This document shows, one piece after another, positions 18,405 through 29,328 of a stretch of DNA of 64,000 nt. Each line of letters begins with the position of its first letter. The stretch's first letter is position 1. The notes beneath the pieces were generated by a model. It was not told where the DNA came from. It was given only the letters and a program-made list of their open reading frames with translations, and ran no database searches. The position numbers were made by a program, and so were the translations under genes. Source of the stretch: Nemophila menziesii (Eukaryota; Streptophyta; Magnoliopsida; Boraginales; Hydrophyllaceae); the NCBI GenBank assembly GCA_029959085.1, contig JARWIR010000050.1:3038001-3102000 (forward strand), written 5' to 3'.

Positions 18405-19924
18405 TGGTGTGGCCTAAGGTGTGATAAAAAGATGATATAATTTAGATGCAAATAAACACCCTAAGCTAACACGGTACTGCAAGTATTACAGGACGTATGC
18501 AAGTTTTAATGATAAGAAGATTCGTTCCTCAAAGACTGACGAAAGTTAGGAAGAACTTATGCAAATTATCAAGTGCAAATAATTAAGCTAGAAAAGATAA
18601 TACGCAAAGAAAGAAAAGGAAAATAGAAAGATAGATTTTTATTTGGTTTTTATAAAGAGAAAACTAAACTAATAAATTAAAAGACAGAAAATTAAATAAC
18701 AGATAAGAAAAGAAGATAGTATGAACGTTTAGCTTGAGTAAATAGTATGTAAATCCCACTAGTTTTGCCGTTCTAAACATGTAAGGGTGAATTATGTAGT
18801 ATTTCAATAATCGGTTCCAATTACGCTAGGTAGTTTTAAATAAGATTTACCCGTGTCAATAGGGCTTCCTAAGCAAACTGTTCCCGTAATTGGTAAATAG
18901 TAACATGAACTAAACCATGGTGATTATCTAGTTAGGTTAATTTGACAGATCTAAACCGAATACTAGACGTAATGTGCTAAACATGTAATTAAACACCGTT
19001 GTCAATGGTGACCTAACTACTAGATGGTAATTCTATATGGTCTAGGTTCCACAAGAACACAGAATATAAATCCAAACACATAAACAGAGAATAAAAACAA
19101 TAATTTAATTTAAAACATAAAATTCTCAAATTAGATAGATGTCAATAAAAATTAGGGTTCATACATATATGCTAAAACTCAAGCTAATGGAATTTAATTT
19201 ATACTAAGTAAAGAAGAGAAAAGAGTTACAGATTCAAAGGTTGAAGGAGACATATGGTGTTCTGCTCCTTCCAGACTTCTTCTCTTGTGTTGCAGCTTCC
19301 TCTTGACCTTAAGGTCTGGCCAAGGATGATTTAAGAGTGATAAGAGGCTGTATTTATAGTGTATAGGTTGACCTAATTTTTTTCTTGAAGGAAAGGTTAA
19401 GTACTGGATTCCAAGCCCAACTCAAATTCGTATGGAAATAAAGATAATTACTGCTGAACTGTTTTGAGCATATCTTCTTCGTTATTGGTCTGTTTTTGCT
19501 CCACAATATACCAAAAGAATCCTCACAGAATTATCTACGTCCCTATGAAAGGAATCTTCCAAAATCGGCTTGAGTTTGGAGTTATCACCACTTCTTTAGA
19601 CGTAGCTGCAGAAATTCAGATTTAAGGCAGCTTTTCCTTTTCCATATTTTTAGCTTTTACTTCCTTATCTTCAATTTCCATGTTTATCTTCTTTCCTTTA
19701 GCTCTCTTTACCAAATTGGACTCTAATTAATTACCAAATATTTCTAAAGCTTCACACTAAATAAATAATTAAACCCAATATGCTCTAAAAATAATAATTA
19801 ATTGATTCAAGACCTAAAATAGGAAAGTGCACTAATTCAAGCTGAATTCGACCTATAAACTAATAAATACGCCTAAAATGATGTCTCTGAATTATATTTA
19901 TTTATCACAAATAAGGAGACATCA
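18405..19924 (-). repeat. 3' LTR of element B
   Basis: 1520 bp from TGGTGTGGCC to GGAGACATCA. It contains a minus-strand TATA-like TATAAATA near 19350. It keeps a segment near 19275-19335 that is deleted in the other LTR. Confidence 0.92.
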
Positions 19925-19960
19925 AGACCCCCAACTCAAAGTTGTATCATCCCGATACAA
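19925..19960 (-). promoter_or_regulatory. Polypurine tract and hairpin of element B
   Basis: GAGTTGGGGGTCT on the minus strand (19925-19937) abuts the 3' LTR. Upstream lies TTGTATCGGGATGATACAA (19942-19960), a 19-nt hairpin with the same GGA loop as in P but a different stem: several pairs have changed on both sides. Confidence 0.85.
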
Positions 19961-21760
19961 TAAAAGTAAAGAATAGTAGGGTAGTCATATAAACAAGAAG
20001 AAGAAGTAGGAGGAGAATAAGATAGAACATACTGAATGATCCTAGAGCAAAATATCTAAAAAGTCTCATGTAGTCATGCTCAAGAAATAATGCACAAATA
20101 TGCTTAATATACACGTAATCATCAATCCATAAATTCAAGTCCAGGTTAATTTCGCAATGCCAGAAGGAGGGGATGATAACTTAGTTCATGTTAATGGCTA
20201 TAGGCTGTTCATAGGTCCCAATATAGCATCCAATGGTCCACTCACCTATTACCTAATAGCTCAACTGTTTCTCCACCAAGTAGTTAAAAATCCTAAGGTC
20301 TTTGGTTATAACGTGGCTTAGGGACGGGTGTGGTATATTTGGATAATGAAAAGTGAGCTTTTGGCTCTCTCCTCACTAGCCATCAACAAATCTCCCTAGA
20401 GCTTGAGTTTTCACTCGAAGATGTTCTCACTCAACCAAATTTATTGATTCTTTTTGATGTGCATCCCCAATCAATCCCAATTAAAACCCTTTTGTGATGA
20501 TTTACAAATTCCACTTTGCCGGTCCGAATATATATTTTCTTATCAAATCAATTTTTTCTTTTGTATAGCTATGATTCTCTTTTTGATGTTGAGATATCAC
20601 ACTATTATTTTCATATATATATATATATATTCTTTCTTTTTATGCCCTTGTTGGCAAAATTTAGCTCGTATCTTGTTTTCCATTCACTATTACCCCGGCA
20701 AAGGGTTACAATAATAACAATTTCATCATCAATAAAATCACAATTATAATTCCAAAATCCCTAATGATGAAACCCACCACCCCAAAGTCAAACTCTAAAA
20801 ACGACTTGTTTCAGGTTTTGCGATTCGAGTGCGGGTCATATAGATATATAAATCCTACAAACTAAGGGTATGGATTCATAATGTGTTTCAATAAAAGGCT
20901 TTAGAAAGGCTCAGAGGGGCTAAACGGACAAATAATAACAAATATCAAATAAAAGGGTGAGAAGGTATAAAAGGCTTCAAGTGTTTTAATCATGAAGAAA
21001 CTACCTTATTCATTTTTCTAACTACCGGATTTCATCACGTTTTCATTATTAGTTCATAGATAAGTGGGTTTTCAACTAATTTCAAACCTCATGTTCTACA
21101 CACCAAATAACTCTCCCTAAGTTTCAACGTAATTTCTTAGCATTGCTCATTAACTTTTCTATCTTTTATTTCCTGTTTTCATACATGCATCTAAACAAAT
21201 TTAATACATCTTTCAAAAATATACTACTTACTATCATTGACCTAATAAAATCATGCTCAAATAGGTACATTCAACATATTCTATGCCTAATTCAATCCAA
21301 AATTTTTTAAATTTTATGTAAAAACAAAAAGGAAGATGAGGACAACGAATCCCCACCCCCAACTCAAAAATGAGTCGTGTCCCCACGACTCGAAAAGACT
21401 CAAGAAAAATAAAATTTAAAATTAGCATACATATTGCACATAAATAAATGGTAGGGAAGAAAGAAAACATACTTTTCGAGGCTATTACCTCGCCTTATCG
21501 ACGTCCCACGATAGGATTTTGCTGGATTTTTCTTTGATTATTCACGGAGTGTTATGATGTACTCATTTTCTTCTTTTGAAAGTTGCGTAATTACTCTCAA
21601 AATTTTAATGATCCAAGCATTGTCAATATTGTTACTCATCTAAACTCACGTGTTTCTTCTTCACCCAACATTATATTCGCTTTCCGATCAAGACACGTGA
21701 TCATTGTAGGATATTGCATTAAATAACGACATGGGAGAGATCGGAAATCGTATCACCTCC
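19961..21760 (-). other. Conserved non-coding 3' region of element B
   Basis: No supported ORF. It shares ordered blocks with P and A: about 20330-20430, CCGGCAAAGGG near 20700, the tract near 20778-20789 with a short stem at 20798-20812, and the hairpin-tract module 21354-21391. A short (AT)n run lies near 20615-20630. Confidence 0.55.
21354..21391 (-). promoter_or_regulatory. Conserved hairpin and polypurine-like tract of element B
   Basis: The hairpin at 21372-21391 is identical over 20 nt to those at 1598-1617 and 8529-8548. The tract is GAGTTGGGGGTG at 21354-21365 on the minus strand. Confidence 0.7.
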
Positions 21761-22237
21761 TCATAGATCAACTGTGCCACATCCTCTTTTTCTCCCCACA
21801 AAATAAAATTCAACAAAAAGAACGTTTTTAGAACGTCTTACCATTACCGTAGACCAACCCAAGCATTCCAAATCTCCATGAATCTTCTTGTATTCTCCTT
21901 TATCAACTTCTTCATCAAATACTTTCTCATAAGTAAAAGGTAGTTCCTTTAATTGTTTCTTCGGAGAAGCTATCATGACCATTGAAGCTTTCTCTTTTTC
22001 TTCGGGTGTAGGGTCTTCGAATTGGAGAGGTTGTGTTGTTTTCTTCACTAAAGTTAGAATCTTTTTGCTCATTGAATCAACACAGCATGCTAACCTCTCT
22101 TCTCTTGACTTGTTCTACCCTTTTAATTGGAAATAGGACTTTTCTCACTTGATTTCTTCTCAATTAAATCCAATACCTTGCTTTTCTTCATCTCCCTTAC
22201 AGTAGATAATGTTTATGTTCTTTTAATCATCTCAATT
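21761..22237 (-). pseudogene. Remnant of env-position ORF in element B
   Basis: An ATG near 22235 encodes MIKRT, matching MTNRT of P and A and following the same polypurine-like tract (22238-22249). Stops follow within a few codons. A 103-codon open stretch (21761-22072) remains that I do not recognise; the conserved domain of P is not visible. Confidence 0.45.
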
Positions 22238-23119
22238 GACCCCTAACTCAAAGCTTTAACCACTCTTGAAATTTGAAACTCTTGATTATTGGTTGTACAA
22301 GCTTTATTTGGGTTAGGAAAGGTGATTTAATGATGATTCTCTATGTGGGTAAGATGGATTCTTCATAGATTGGTATGGATTTAAGAAATTGTAGGATGAC
22401 TTTTTGAAAATTTAAACTTTTGATTCTTGGATTAAATGTGTTTTGTAATGATGTGGGTGGTTGAATCTTCTTTGTAATGATGTGGAGAATAGATTTGATG
22501 TGTTTTCATGGTGATTGGGTAGTGTTTTGATGATTGGTAAAGGTTTTTATGAGCTTCAATGGAGTTGGGAGAGGTTTGGAGAAGAAAGAGAGGCTTGAGG
22601 TTTATTAAATTCGGAATAATAGCTATTACCTCCCTTTATAACTCGAATCCGCACTTTTCTCTCTCCATTCGGTGCGCTGCGGTATACCGCGCATATGGTC
22701 CGGTATACCGCACCTATCAGCGTTCCAAAAAAATTCGTCTCGTCAAAAATCATGTGCTACCTACCCGTGGCACGGGTTTTGGACCTGCGGTATAGGGTCC
22801 GGTATACCGCACTGATCGATGTGATTTTTTTCGTCTCGGTATAAAACCCGAGCTCCATACCCGTGGTACATGTTTTTGTCCTCAGCGGTATACCGCACCT
22901 GTGGTCAGAATTTTCCGAAATTTTTTGCTTCTCCTTCCCTAACTCGATTTCTCCAATACTTAAGCATCAAAAACACTAATACCTTTCTCAAGTGTGCAAT
23001 ATTAACTAATCTAAACATAAATTAAAAACTAGAAACGTAAAAATATAAAAGAAATTACGGGTTGTCTCCCGTATAGCACTTTTGTTTAACGTCTTTTAAA
23101 GTTAGACGTGTTACCTCAA
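22238..23119 (-). other. Spacer of element B with GGTATACC palindromes
   Basis: Non-coding. The palindrome cluster at about 22670-22900 has GGTATACC-centred copies near 22680, 22701, 22801 and 22887 plus a broken copy near 22788. ACCCGTGGCACGGGTTTT (near 22761) and a variant (near 22858) lie between them. Same position as in A, between the gag/pol end and the env-position start. Confidence 0.7.
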
Positions 23120-24370
23120 TTAAGAATGACGAAATTTCCACCCTTTGCCTCTAATTCCCACGAACTTTTCAGCTCGATTCATAATCATGGATGGTTCCAT
23201 CCAAGATTTCGTGGGAAGGGGTGTTTCTGGTGGTAACTCGATAGTATTACACTCCTCTGGTGATCCACTCATATCCTCAGTTTCGAATCTTCGTTTGTTA
23301 GAAAGAATGTCCTTCATGAATTTTAGATATTTCGGCATTCTCTTGAGAGCTTCTACAAACGGTATTTTAATCTCTAACTTGCTCACCATGTCGACGAACT
23401 TCTTGAATTCCAGGTCATTGTCCTTTTTTCTAACACGTGAAGGGTATGGTGGTGGAGGACATGTGTTGGTTACCGCTGGGCTCTCTTTCTTTTCTGGTGT
23501 CTTCTCTGGGACACTTTTTGGTTCAACTACCTCTTCGACTGTATCTTCTGTTGTTTCTTCTCCCCCCTTTTCTGGAATAGGGACTGGTTCTGGTTCTGGT
23601 CTTGGTGGAGGTAGTTGTTTTCCACTTCTTAATTCAACCGCATGACAAACATTGTTTTCTGGAGCACTAGTATCACTTCGGAGTTGCCCTTTTGCAAAGA
23701 TTTGAAGTTTATTCACCATTTGTGACATTGTATGCTCAATATTCTTAAGCGCCTTGGATGAGTTTTGGAATCTTTGCTGGCTAATATCCATATCTTCAAT
23801 TAGGTTCATTATCTTAGCCATGCTTGAATTCAAACTCGAAGGTTGTTCTTGTATGGTTTGCTGCATTGAATAAGAAAGTGGTTCTTGATAAGCTTCATTA
23901 TAAATCGGCGCTTCTTGATAGATAGGTTGTGGAGGATAATAAGATTGTGGTCGTGGTTGATAATAAGTCTGTTGATTTCCGACCCATTCGTAATTCTGTG
24001 GGGGCTGATAATCAGCGTAATTTCCTAGGGATTGATAATAACCATCATAATAATGGTTTCTTTGATAAGGTATGAAGGGAATTGAAGCTGGATTATTCAT
24101 GCAATATTCCCACGAGTGATCTCTTGCTCCACAACTAGGACATGAAGGTGATGTATGTACTAGATTTCTCTAAGCTATTTCTCGCGCTTGTTCTCGTAAT
24201 TCCTCAAGTTGTTGGTTTAACTCTTTAAGCTTTAGAGATTCCAAAGTCTCTTTTTTTTTTTTTGATTCAAACGACCAACTTCTCTTGGGTTCAAGAAAAT
24301 TCTCCATAATAGTATTAGCTTCTTCAGGATCTAATAATACAGAACCTTTATCTCCTAATAAATCTGCTCT
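23120..24370 (-). pseudogene. Deleted gag of element B
   Basis: The upstream part (about 24370-24100) reads LLGDKGSVLLDPEEANTIM, then SWSFES, a Leu/Glu coiled coil, a stop, and the zinc knuckle CPSCGARDHSWEYC. The open frame 23120-24100 (326 codons) is the Tyr/Pro/Gln-rich gag tail with AVELRSGKQLPPP, CPPPPYPSRVRKK and KYLKFMKDILSNKR, homologous to the first 190 residues of the A protease ORF. The capsid domain is missing: the gag start is joined to its end. The protease (DLGA block) is also absent; the frame ends in unrelated sequence after ECNTIELP. Confidence 0.82.
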
Positions 24371-24470
24371 CGCCTAAAAAATCTGTAAAACAAAAGCTAA
24401 AAAGAAAAGCGTAAAATAGAACTAACTAAAATATAAGCACTAGATAATTGCACACGGACTAACGATGTAG

Positions 24471-24488
24471 TCCCCGGCAGCGGCGCCA
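24471..24488 (-). promoter_or_regulatory. Primer-binding site of element B (tRNA-Asp)
   Basis: TGGCGCCGCTGCCGGGGA on the minus strand, six bases inside the LTR end, matches the complement of the tRNA-Asp 3' end with a single mismatch at a different place from that of A. Confidence 0.9.
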
Positions 24489-24494
24489 AAAACT

Positions 24495-25965
24495 TGGTGT
24501 GGCCTAAGGTGTGATAAAAAGATGATATAATTTAGATGCAAATAAACACCCTAAGCTAACACGGTACTGCAAGTATTACAGGACATATGCAAGTTTTAAT
24601 GATAAGAAGATTCGTTCCTCAGAGACTGACAAAAGTTAGGAAGAACTTATGCAAATTATCAAGTACAAATAATTAAGCTAGAAAAGATAATACACAAAGA
24701 AAGGAAAGGAAAATAGAAAGATAGATTTTTATTTGGATTTTATAAAGAGAAAACTAAACTAATAAATTAAAAGACAGAAAATTAAATAACAGAAAAGAAA
24801 AGAAGATAGTATGAACGTTTAGCTTGAGTAAATAACATGTAATCCCCACTAGTTTTGCCGTTCTAAACATGTAAGGGTAAATTATGTAGTATTTCAATAA
24901 TTGGTTCCAATTACGCTAGGTAGTTTTAAATAAGATTTACCTGTGTCAATAAGGCTTCCTAAGCAAACTGTTCCTGTAATTGGTAAATAGTAACATGTAC
25001 TAAACCATGGTGATTATCTAGTTAGGTTAATTTGTCAGATCTAAACCGAATACTAGACGTTATGTGCTAAACATGTAATTAAACACCGTTGTCAATGGTG
25101 ACCTAACTACTAGATGGTAATTCTATATGGCCTAGGTTCCACAAGAACACTATATATAAATCCAAACACATAAATAGAGAATAAAAACAATAATTCAATT
25201 TAAAACATAGAATTCCCAAATTAGATAGATGTCAATCAAAACTAGCGTTCATACATATATGCTAAAACTCAAGCTAATGGAATTTAATTCATACTAAGAA
25301 AAGAAGAGAAAAGAGTTACAGATTCAAAGGTTGAAGGAGACATATGGTGTTCTGCTCCTTCCAGACTTCTTCCAAAATTGATAAGAGGCTGTATTTATAC
25401 TGTATAGGTTGACCTAATTCGTTTCTTGAAGGAAAGGTTAAGTAATGGACTCCAAGCCCAACTCAAATTCGTATGGAAATAAAGATAATTACTTCTGAAC
25501 TGTTTTGAGCATATCGTCTTCGTTATATGTCGGTTTTTGCTCCACAATATACCAAAAGAATCCTCACAGAATTATCTACGTCCCTATGAAAGGAATCTTC
25601 CAAAATTGGCTTGGTTTTGGAGTTATCACCACTTCTTTAGACGTAGATGCAGAAATTCAGATTTAAGGCAACTTTTCCTTTTCCATATTTTTAGCTTTTA
25701 CTATCTTATCTTCAATTTCCATGTTTATCTTCTTTCCTTTAGCTCTCTTTACCAACCTAGACTCTAATTAATTACCATATATTTCTAAAGCTTCACACTA
25801 AATAAATAATTAAACCCAATATGCTCTAAAAATAATAATTAATTAAATCAAGACCCAAAATAGGAAAGTGCACTAAATCAAGCTGAATTCGACCTATAAA
25901 CTAATAAATACGTCTAAAATGATGTCTCTAAATTATATTTATTTATCACAAATGAGGAGACATCA
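24495..25965 (-). repeat. 5' LTR of element B
   Basis: 1471 bp from TGGTGTGGCC to GGAGACATCA; about 50 bp shorter than the other LTR because of a deletion near 25370. The flank TATGC is the target duplicate. Confidence 0.92.
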
Positions 25966-26219
25966 TATGCAAATAAAAGAAATTTGAAAGAGTTTTGTAG
26001 AACAAAAATTACATACTTTTGAGAAACTTTAGATGGGGAAATTGATAATTGAGAAGGTCTCACGTTGTTGATTGGTCCGGGAAAGTTTTCCACGTGTTGA
26101 AATAATATTTGATGATGAATTGTGGGAAAAAATTGGGAGAATTTTGAAAGAATAGTGGGGAAATTGTAATATAATGGGTGTTTGAGGATCCCAAAACGAA
26201 ACTCACTGTCATAAATGTG
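25966..26219. other. CACTA 5' non-coding segment right of element B
   Basis: No gene. Positions 25975-26105 repeat about 18230-18375 imperfectly (both contain TTTTCCACGTGTTGA). Confidence 0.5.
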
Positions 26220-26571
26220 TGACATACATTACCGACTACAAGAAGTAGTCGCTAATGATGCAAATGTGGTCGCTATTATTAACAGATAGCGACTACATGA
26301 AGTAGTCGTAAAAAGTTATCATTCATTAGCGACTACACAAAGTCGGTGGAAAAAATAATTAAAAAATTAAAACAAGTAGCGACTACTTGTACATTACTAA
26401 CGACTACTTCTTGTAGTCGGAAAAAAGCAAAACTTAAGGACGGCTACTTTGTAGTAAAAAAAAGTGCAATGTAGTCGTTAACAAGATGTAGTCGTTAGAT
26501 GTATACTCTTTAGCGACTACATGAAGTAGTCGCGAAAACTTTAGTCGCGAGAAAGCACGCGTGTAGTAGTG
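26220..26571 (-). repeat. CACTA subterminal repeats and 5' terminus
   Basis: Many copies of GCGACTAC/GTAGTCGC, often as small palindromes such as GCGACTACATGAAGTAGTCG, lead up to the terminus GTGTAGTAGTG at 26571 (CACTACTACAC on the minus strand). Subterminal arrays of this sort are the binding sites of the element-encoded protein in CACTA transposons. Confidence 0.85.
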
Positions 26572-28693
26572 CTAGTCTAAAATAAAAAAACGACAATTAT
26601 GAATACGAAGTTTCCACGTTTCACTAATCTCATCTATTCGACCTGGTGTACCAACTATGACAACCGATTTATTCTTCTAAAGCATTTCTTCCAGTCTCGC
26701 TCTATATGCACCAACTACAGCTTGTTGCACGTGTTTTTCATGAACGCCCCCACTAACCGCTTGGTGGGTCCTTGTGTGCTATAAAATAAACGTAAAGAAT
26801 AAGGACTCACAAACTGCAAGTGTACGGTTGTCCAAGTAATAAAACGATAAATCGGATTTGTTCACAAGGACGGATTAGGTACAACTCAGGTGTAGATCAA
26901 ATAGTGAGATAATTGCAAATACATAAAAGTAAATGATATAAAAGTTTGTTTAGGTTTTTGTTTTAAGAACTAAGATGCAAAAATAAATTAAAGACTAAAT
27001 AAATTAAACTGAAATGAAAATAATGCAAGTAAAGAGGCTAGACGCAAGGCGAGAAGTAGTACTTGAGTCTCGCTAGGGCTTCACCTAAATCTATTCAATC
27101 AATGTTTCTGTTTAAGGGCCGAATTGGTATTAAGTATTAGTCGGGTATCTAGCTTCTCCTAACCCCTGTCAGGGTGGACTTAGGAGCTATCCTAGGGCGT
27201 TACAAACCGCGTCAGGGTGATTATAATCCACCTTTGAATGATCAAGTATTTTACCCAATTGGCTATAAGGTTAACCAAGCCCGCCAGGATCAATGATTTC
27301 TACCTTACTTCTATTACCTAGTTCTATAATTAAACCCCCCCGTCAAGGCGATCACTTTTCCACTTAAGTGAATAGCTTAATTACTAATTCCTATATTTGA
27401 TTCATGACTTCAAAGACAGTAATTAAATGCAAAATAACAGTCAATACGAAATTCCCCAATTCGATTTAAAGTTTTCAATCCCAAATTCAAAAACACTAAT
27501 TAAATAAATTGGGGCTCAACCCATTTAAGCGATTCTCAAGTACAATTAAATTTATCTCATAATTGAAATAAAAACTAAAGAAATAAAATTAAAGGAATTC
27601 ATGTTTTACAGAAAGAAAATACGAAGGAACCTAATTAGGAAATTGAGTTTGGCTGCGATTTGGAGAAGATAATTTTCTCCAGCTCTTAGCTTTCTCCTTT
27701 TCCTTACTTCTGACTTTCTCTCTGGCGCTCTGACTTGTGTGAATTGAGTTGTGTCTAAAATAAGAGTCAAAAGGTCTATTTATAATTCTAAAATTCGGAC
27801 TTGGGTTAAGTGAATTAGTGAAATTTTAAAAAGCCCAAGTCCATTCTTTAATTACAAATCCCGTAATTGGTGTACACCCTTCATTAAAACGGCTCTAACT
27901 TTCTCAAATCAACTCTGAATTGACCCGTTCAACTTTCCAAATCTTCGTAACTCGATAAGGAACAAATCTTCTTTACAACTCAGAGGCTGAATCCACGTTT
28001 AAGTAGCTCGAAATCAGCAATTACCATCAGCCTTCCAGATTTGCAGTTCAACTTGTCAACTCTTTGGGATATTTCTTCTCGCCTTTGACTTCTTTACAAG
28101 ATCTAAGACTTTACTTATTGATTCCTCTCCTTGCTAGCATCATGTACCTACAAACTTTGCAGTAAAACAACCCATTTAACGTGCAAAAGCTTAATAAATG
28201 AAAATTACTAAACTGGATGGGAAAATGAAATATAACGAATGAACACTAAAAGTCTATCTAATTAGTCCAATAATCACCTAAAATGATGTCTCCTAAGGGC
28301 ATATAATTAGAACAAAAAAGGAGACATCACCGCTCCACTTCTTGTAGGATCTTCATTTCGAGAATTCCAAGTTCTCCTGAAGGCGCTACAATTACAGCTT
28401 CCACGTCCATTTGTTTTCTAGACGGGTCGATTTTTTATGATTCCTTTTCGGGCCTCCCCACAGGCTAATGTTTTCCCCGATCTGGTTTACAATTGAATCA
28501 TTATGTCAGTTTTTTTCAAGAATCGTGGGTATTCCACTACTTGAACATCCGATGGAGTTTCGAATTCATCCTTAGTCAAACTCTCAACTAAAAATAGAGG
28601 ATAACCAAGCTCGGAAGACGATTTAGCAGCAAAATAAGCCATTACCTGTTCTAGAGTTTTTCTCTCGCTAACTAATTTACCAACTCTCTTCAC
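26572..28693 (-). pseudogene. DEAD-box RNA helicase fragment, RH47/ISE1-like
   Basis: Read on the minus strand from 28693 with the solo LTR removed. Blocks in order: Q-motif region (FLVESLTKDEFETPSDVQ), a stop, then Walker A TRSGKTLA (usually TGSGKT), AVIVAPSGELG (motif Ia region), EVERLVG, then past the LTR QAVVGAYRARLEEML, VVIVGTPGRIDEIS (motif Ib) and CRFFILD, cut by the CACTA terminus exactly where the DEAD box (motif II) would follow. Several frameshifts and stops are present. The spacing and the AVIVAPS and VGTPGRI-EIS blocks resemble the chloroplast/mitochondrial RH47 (ISE1) family as I recall it; that name is tentative, helicase identity is firm. Confidence 0.82.
26762..28329 (-). repeat. 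Solo LTR of the Athila-like family
   Basis: 1568 bp bounded by TGGTGGGTCC and GGAGACATCA and flanked by perfect CCGCT duplicates (26757-26761 and 28330-28334). There is no internal region, so it is the product of LTR-LTR recombination. It resembles the P LTR in length and in its end (TGGTGG-TCC, ACTGCAAGTGTACGGTTGTCC). The minus-strand TATA box is at 27777-27784. Removal restores the helicase reading. Confidence 0.92.
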
Positions 28694-29146
28694 TTTAATG
28701 TATTAACTTCAATTGTGGACCCCATACTTAGAATGTTATTCTTCTCCTTTTGAGTTGTTTTTTCAGTTTCAGATTTAAATCAGAGACTTGCTAGTGTGAG
28801 TGGGCCATTATCACAGTTAAACAATCGGACATGGAAGAGAAATGGAACAGGTGTATGCGCTTGACTAGCCTGACGGGCTTGAGTAGCCTGACAGGTGTAT
28901 GTGCGTTAGTGATCTTGACGGGCTTGACTAGCCTGATAGTCGTATAGGTTAAATACTTTGTAGCGCCAATCTTTTCGTAGAACAATCTCACCCGAGTACT
29001 CTAGTAATTGTTGAGACAACATCCTAAACTATCCTGAATGGAGTTAGGAGGAAATTAGAATCTCGACTAGCAAAACATCCCCTTTTTTACCTTAAGTCAA
29101 AGTCATAACTAGTGGTGATCTACCTTCTCATATTTTTACTTTAATC
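28694..29146. other. Intergenic stretch between helicase fragment and LINE
   Basis: No gene seen. At 28857-28945 a short motif around GACTAGCCTGACGGGC recurs three or four times imperfectly; it accounts for the open frame there. Confidence 0.4.
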
Positions 29147-29328
29147 TCTGTCTTTTATCTTTTTTTTTATCGGCAAATCAAACTTTTTCATTAAAAATTA
29201 ACACTCCATGTTCTTTACAAATTTTCCAAGCCTAGTACTGAATAGGCCCATACTACAAAGGATACAAAAAATTAAATAGCTACTAAAATATTACAATAGG
29301 CCCACTAGCTATTAAAACAATAAATAAA

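Larger units (their letters stand above)
18405..25965 (-). mobile_element. Athila-derived non-autonomous LTR retrotransposon (element B)
   Basis: A complete 7.56-kb element: 5' LTR 24495-25965, tRNA-Asp primer site 24471-24488, gag remnant 23120-24370, palindrome cluster, env-position remnant, conserved 3' region, polypurine tract and 3' LTR 18405-19924, with TSD TATGC. The gag capsid domain, protease and all of pol are gone. The layout of non-coding signals is the same as in A and P although the sequence is clearly diverged. Its LTRs differ by scattered substitutions and an indel of about 50 bp, suggesting it is older than A. Confidence 0.92.
4569..26571 (-). mobile_element. CACTA (En/Spm-type) DNA transposon with nested insertions
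   Basis: CACTA sequence in the window occupies 4569-5334, 14885-18404 and 25966-26571, interrupted by elements A and B; the 3' part lies left of element P, outside the window. The 5' terminus reads CACTACTACACGCG on the minus strand and ends at 26571, preceded by subterminal GCGACTAC repeats (26220-26571). The next three bases, CTA, are the likely 3-bp target duplicate. The gene content is a TNP2-type transposase with a Transpos_assoc N-terminus. Between the gene and the terminus are two arrays, an AT-rich minisatellite and a (TTAAGG)n-like block. The target was a helicase pseudogene. Confidence 0.85.

Noticed and set aside
28791..28991. A 66-codon minus-strand frame with Arg-Leu-Val-Lys-Pro repeats.
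   Set aside because: It is translation of a short imperfect repeat (GACTAGCCTGACGGGC-like).
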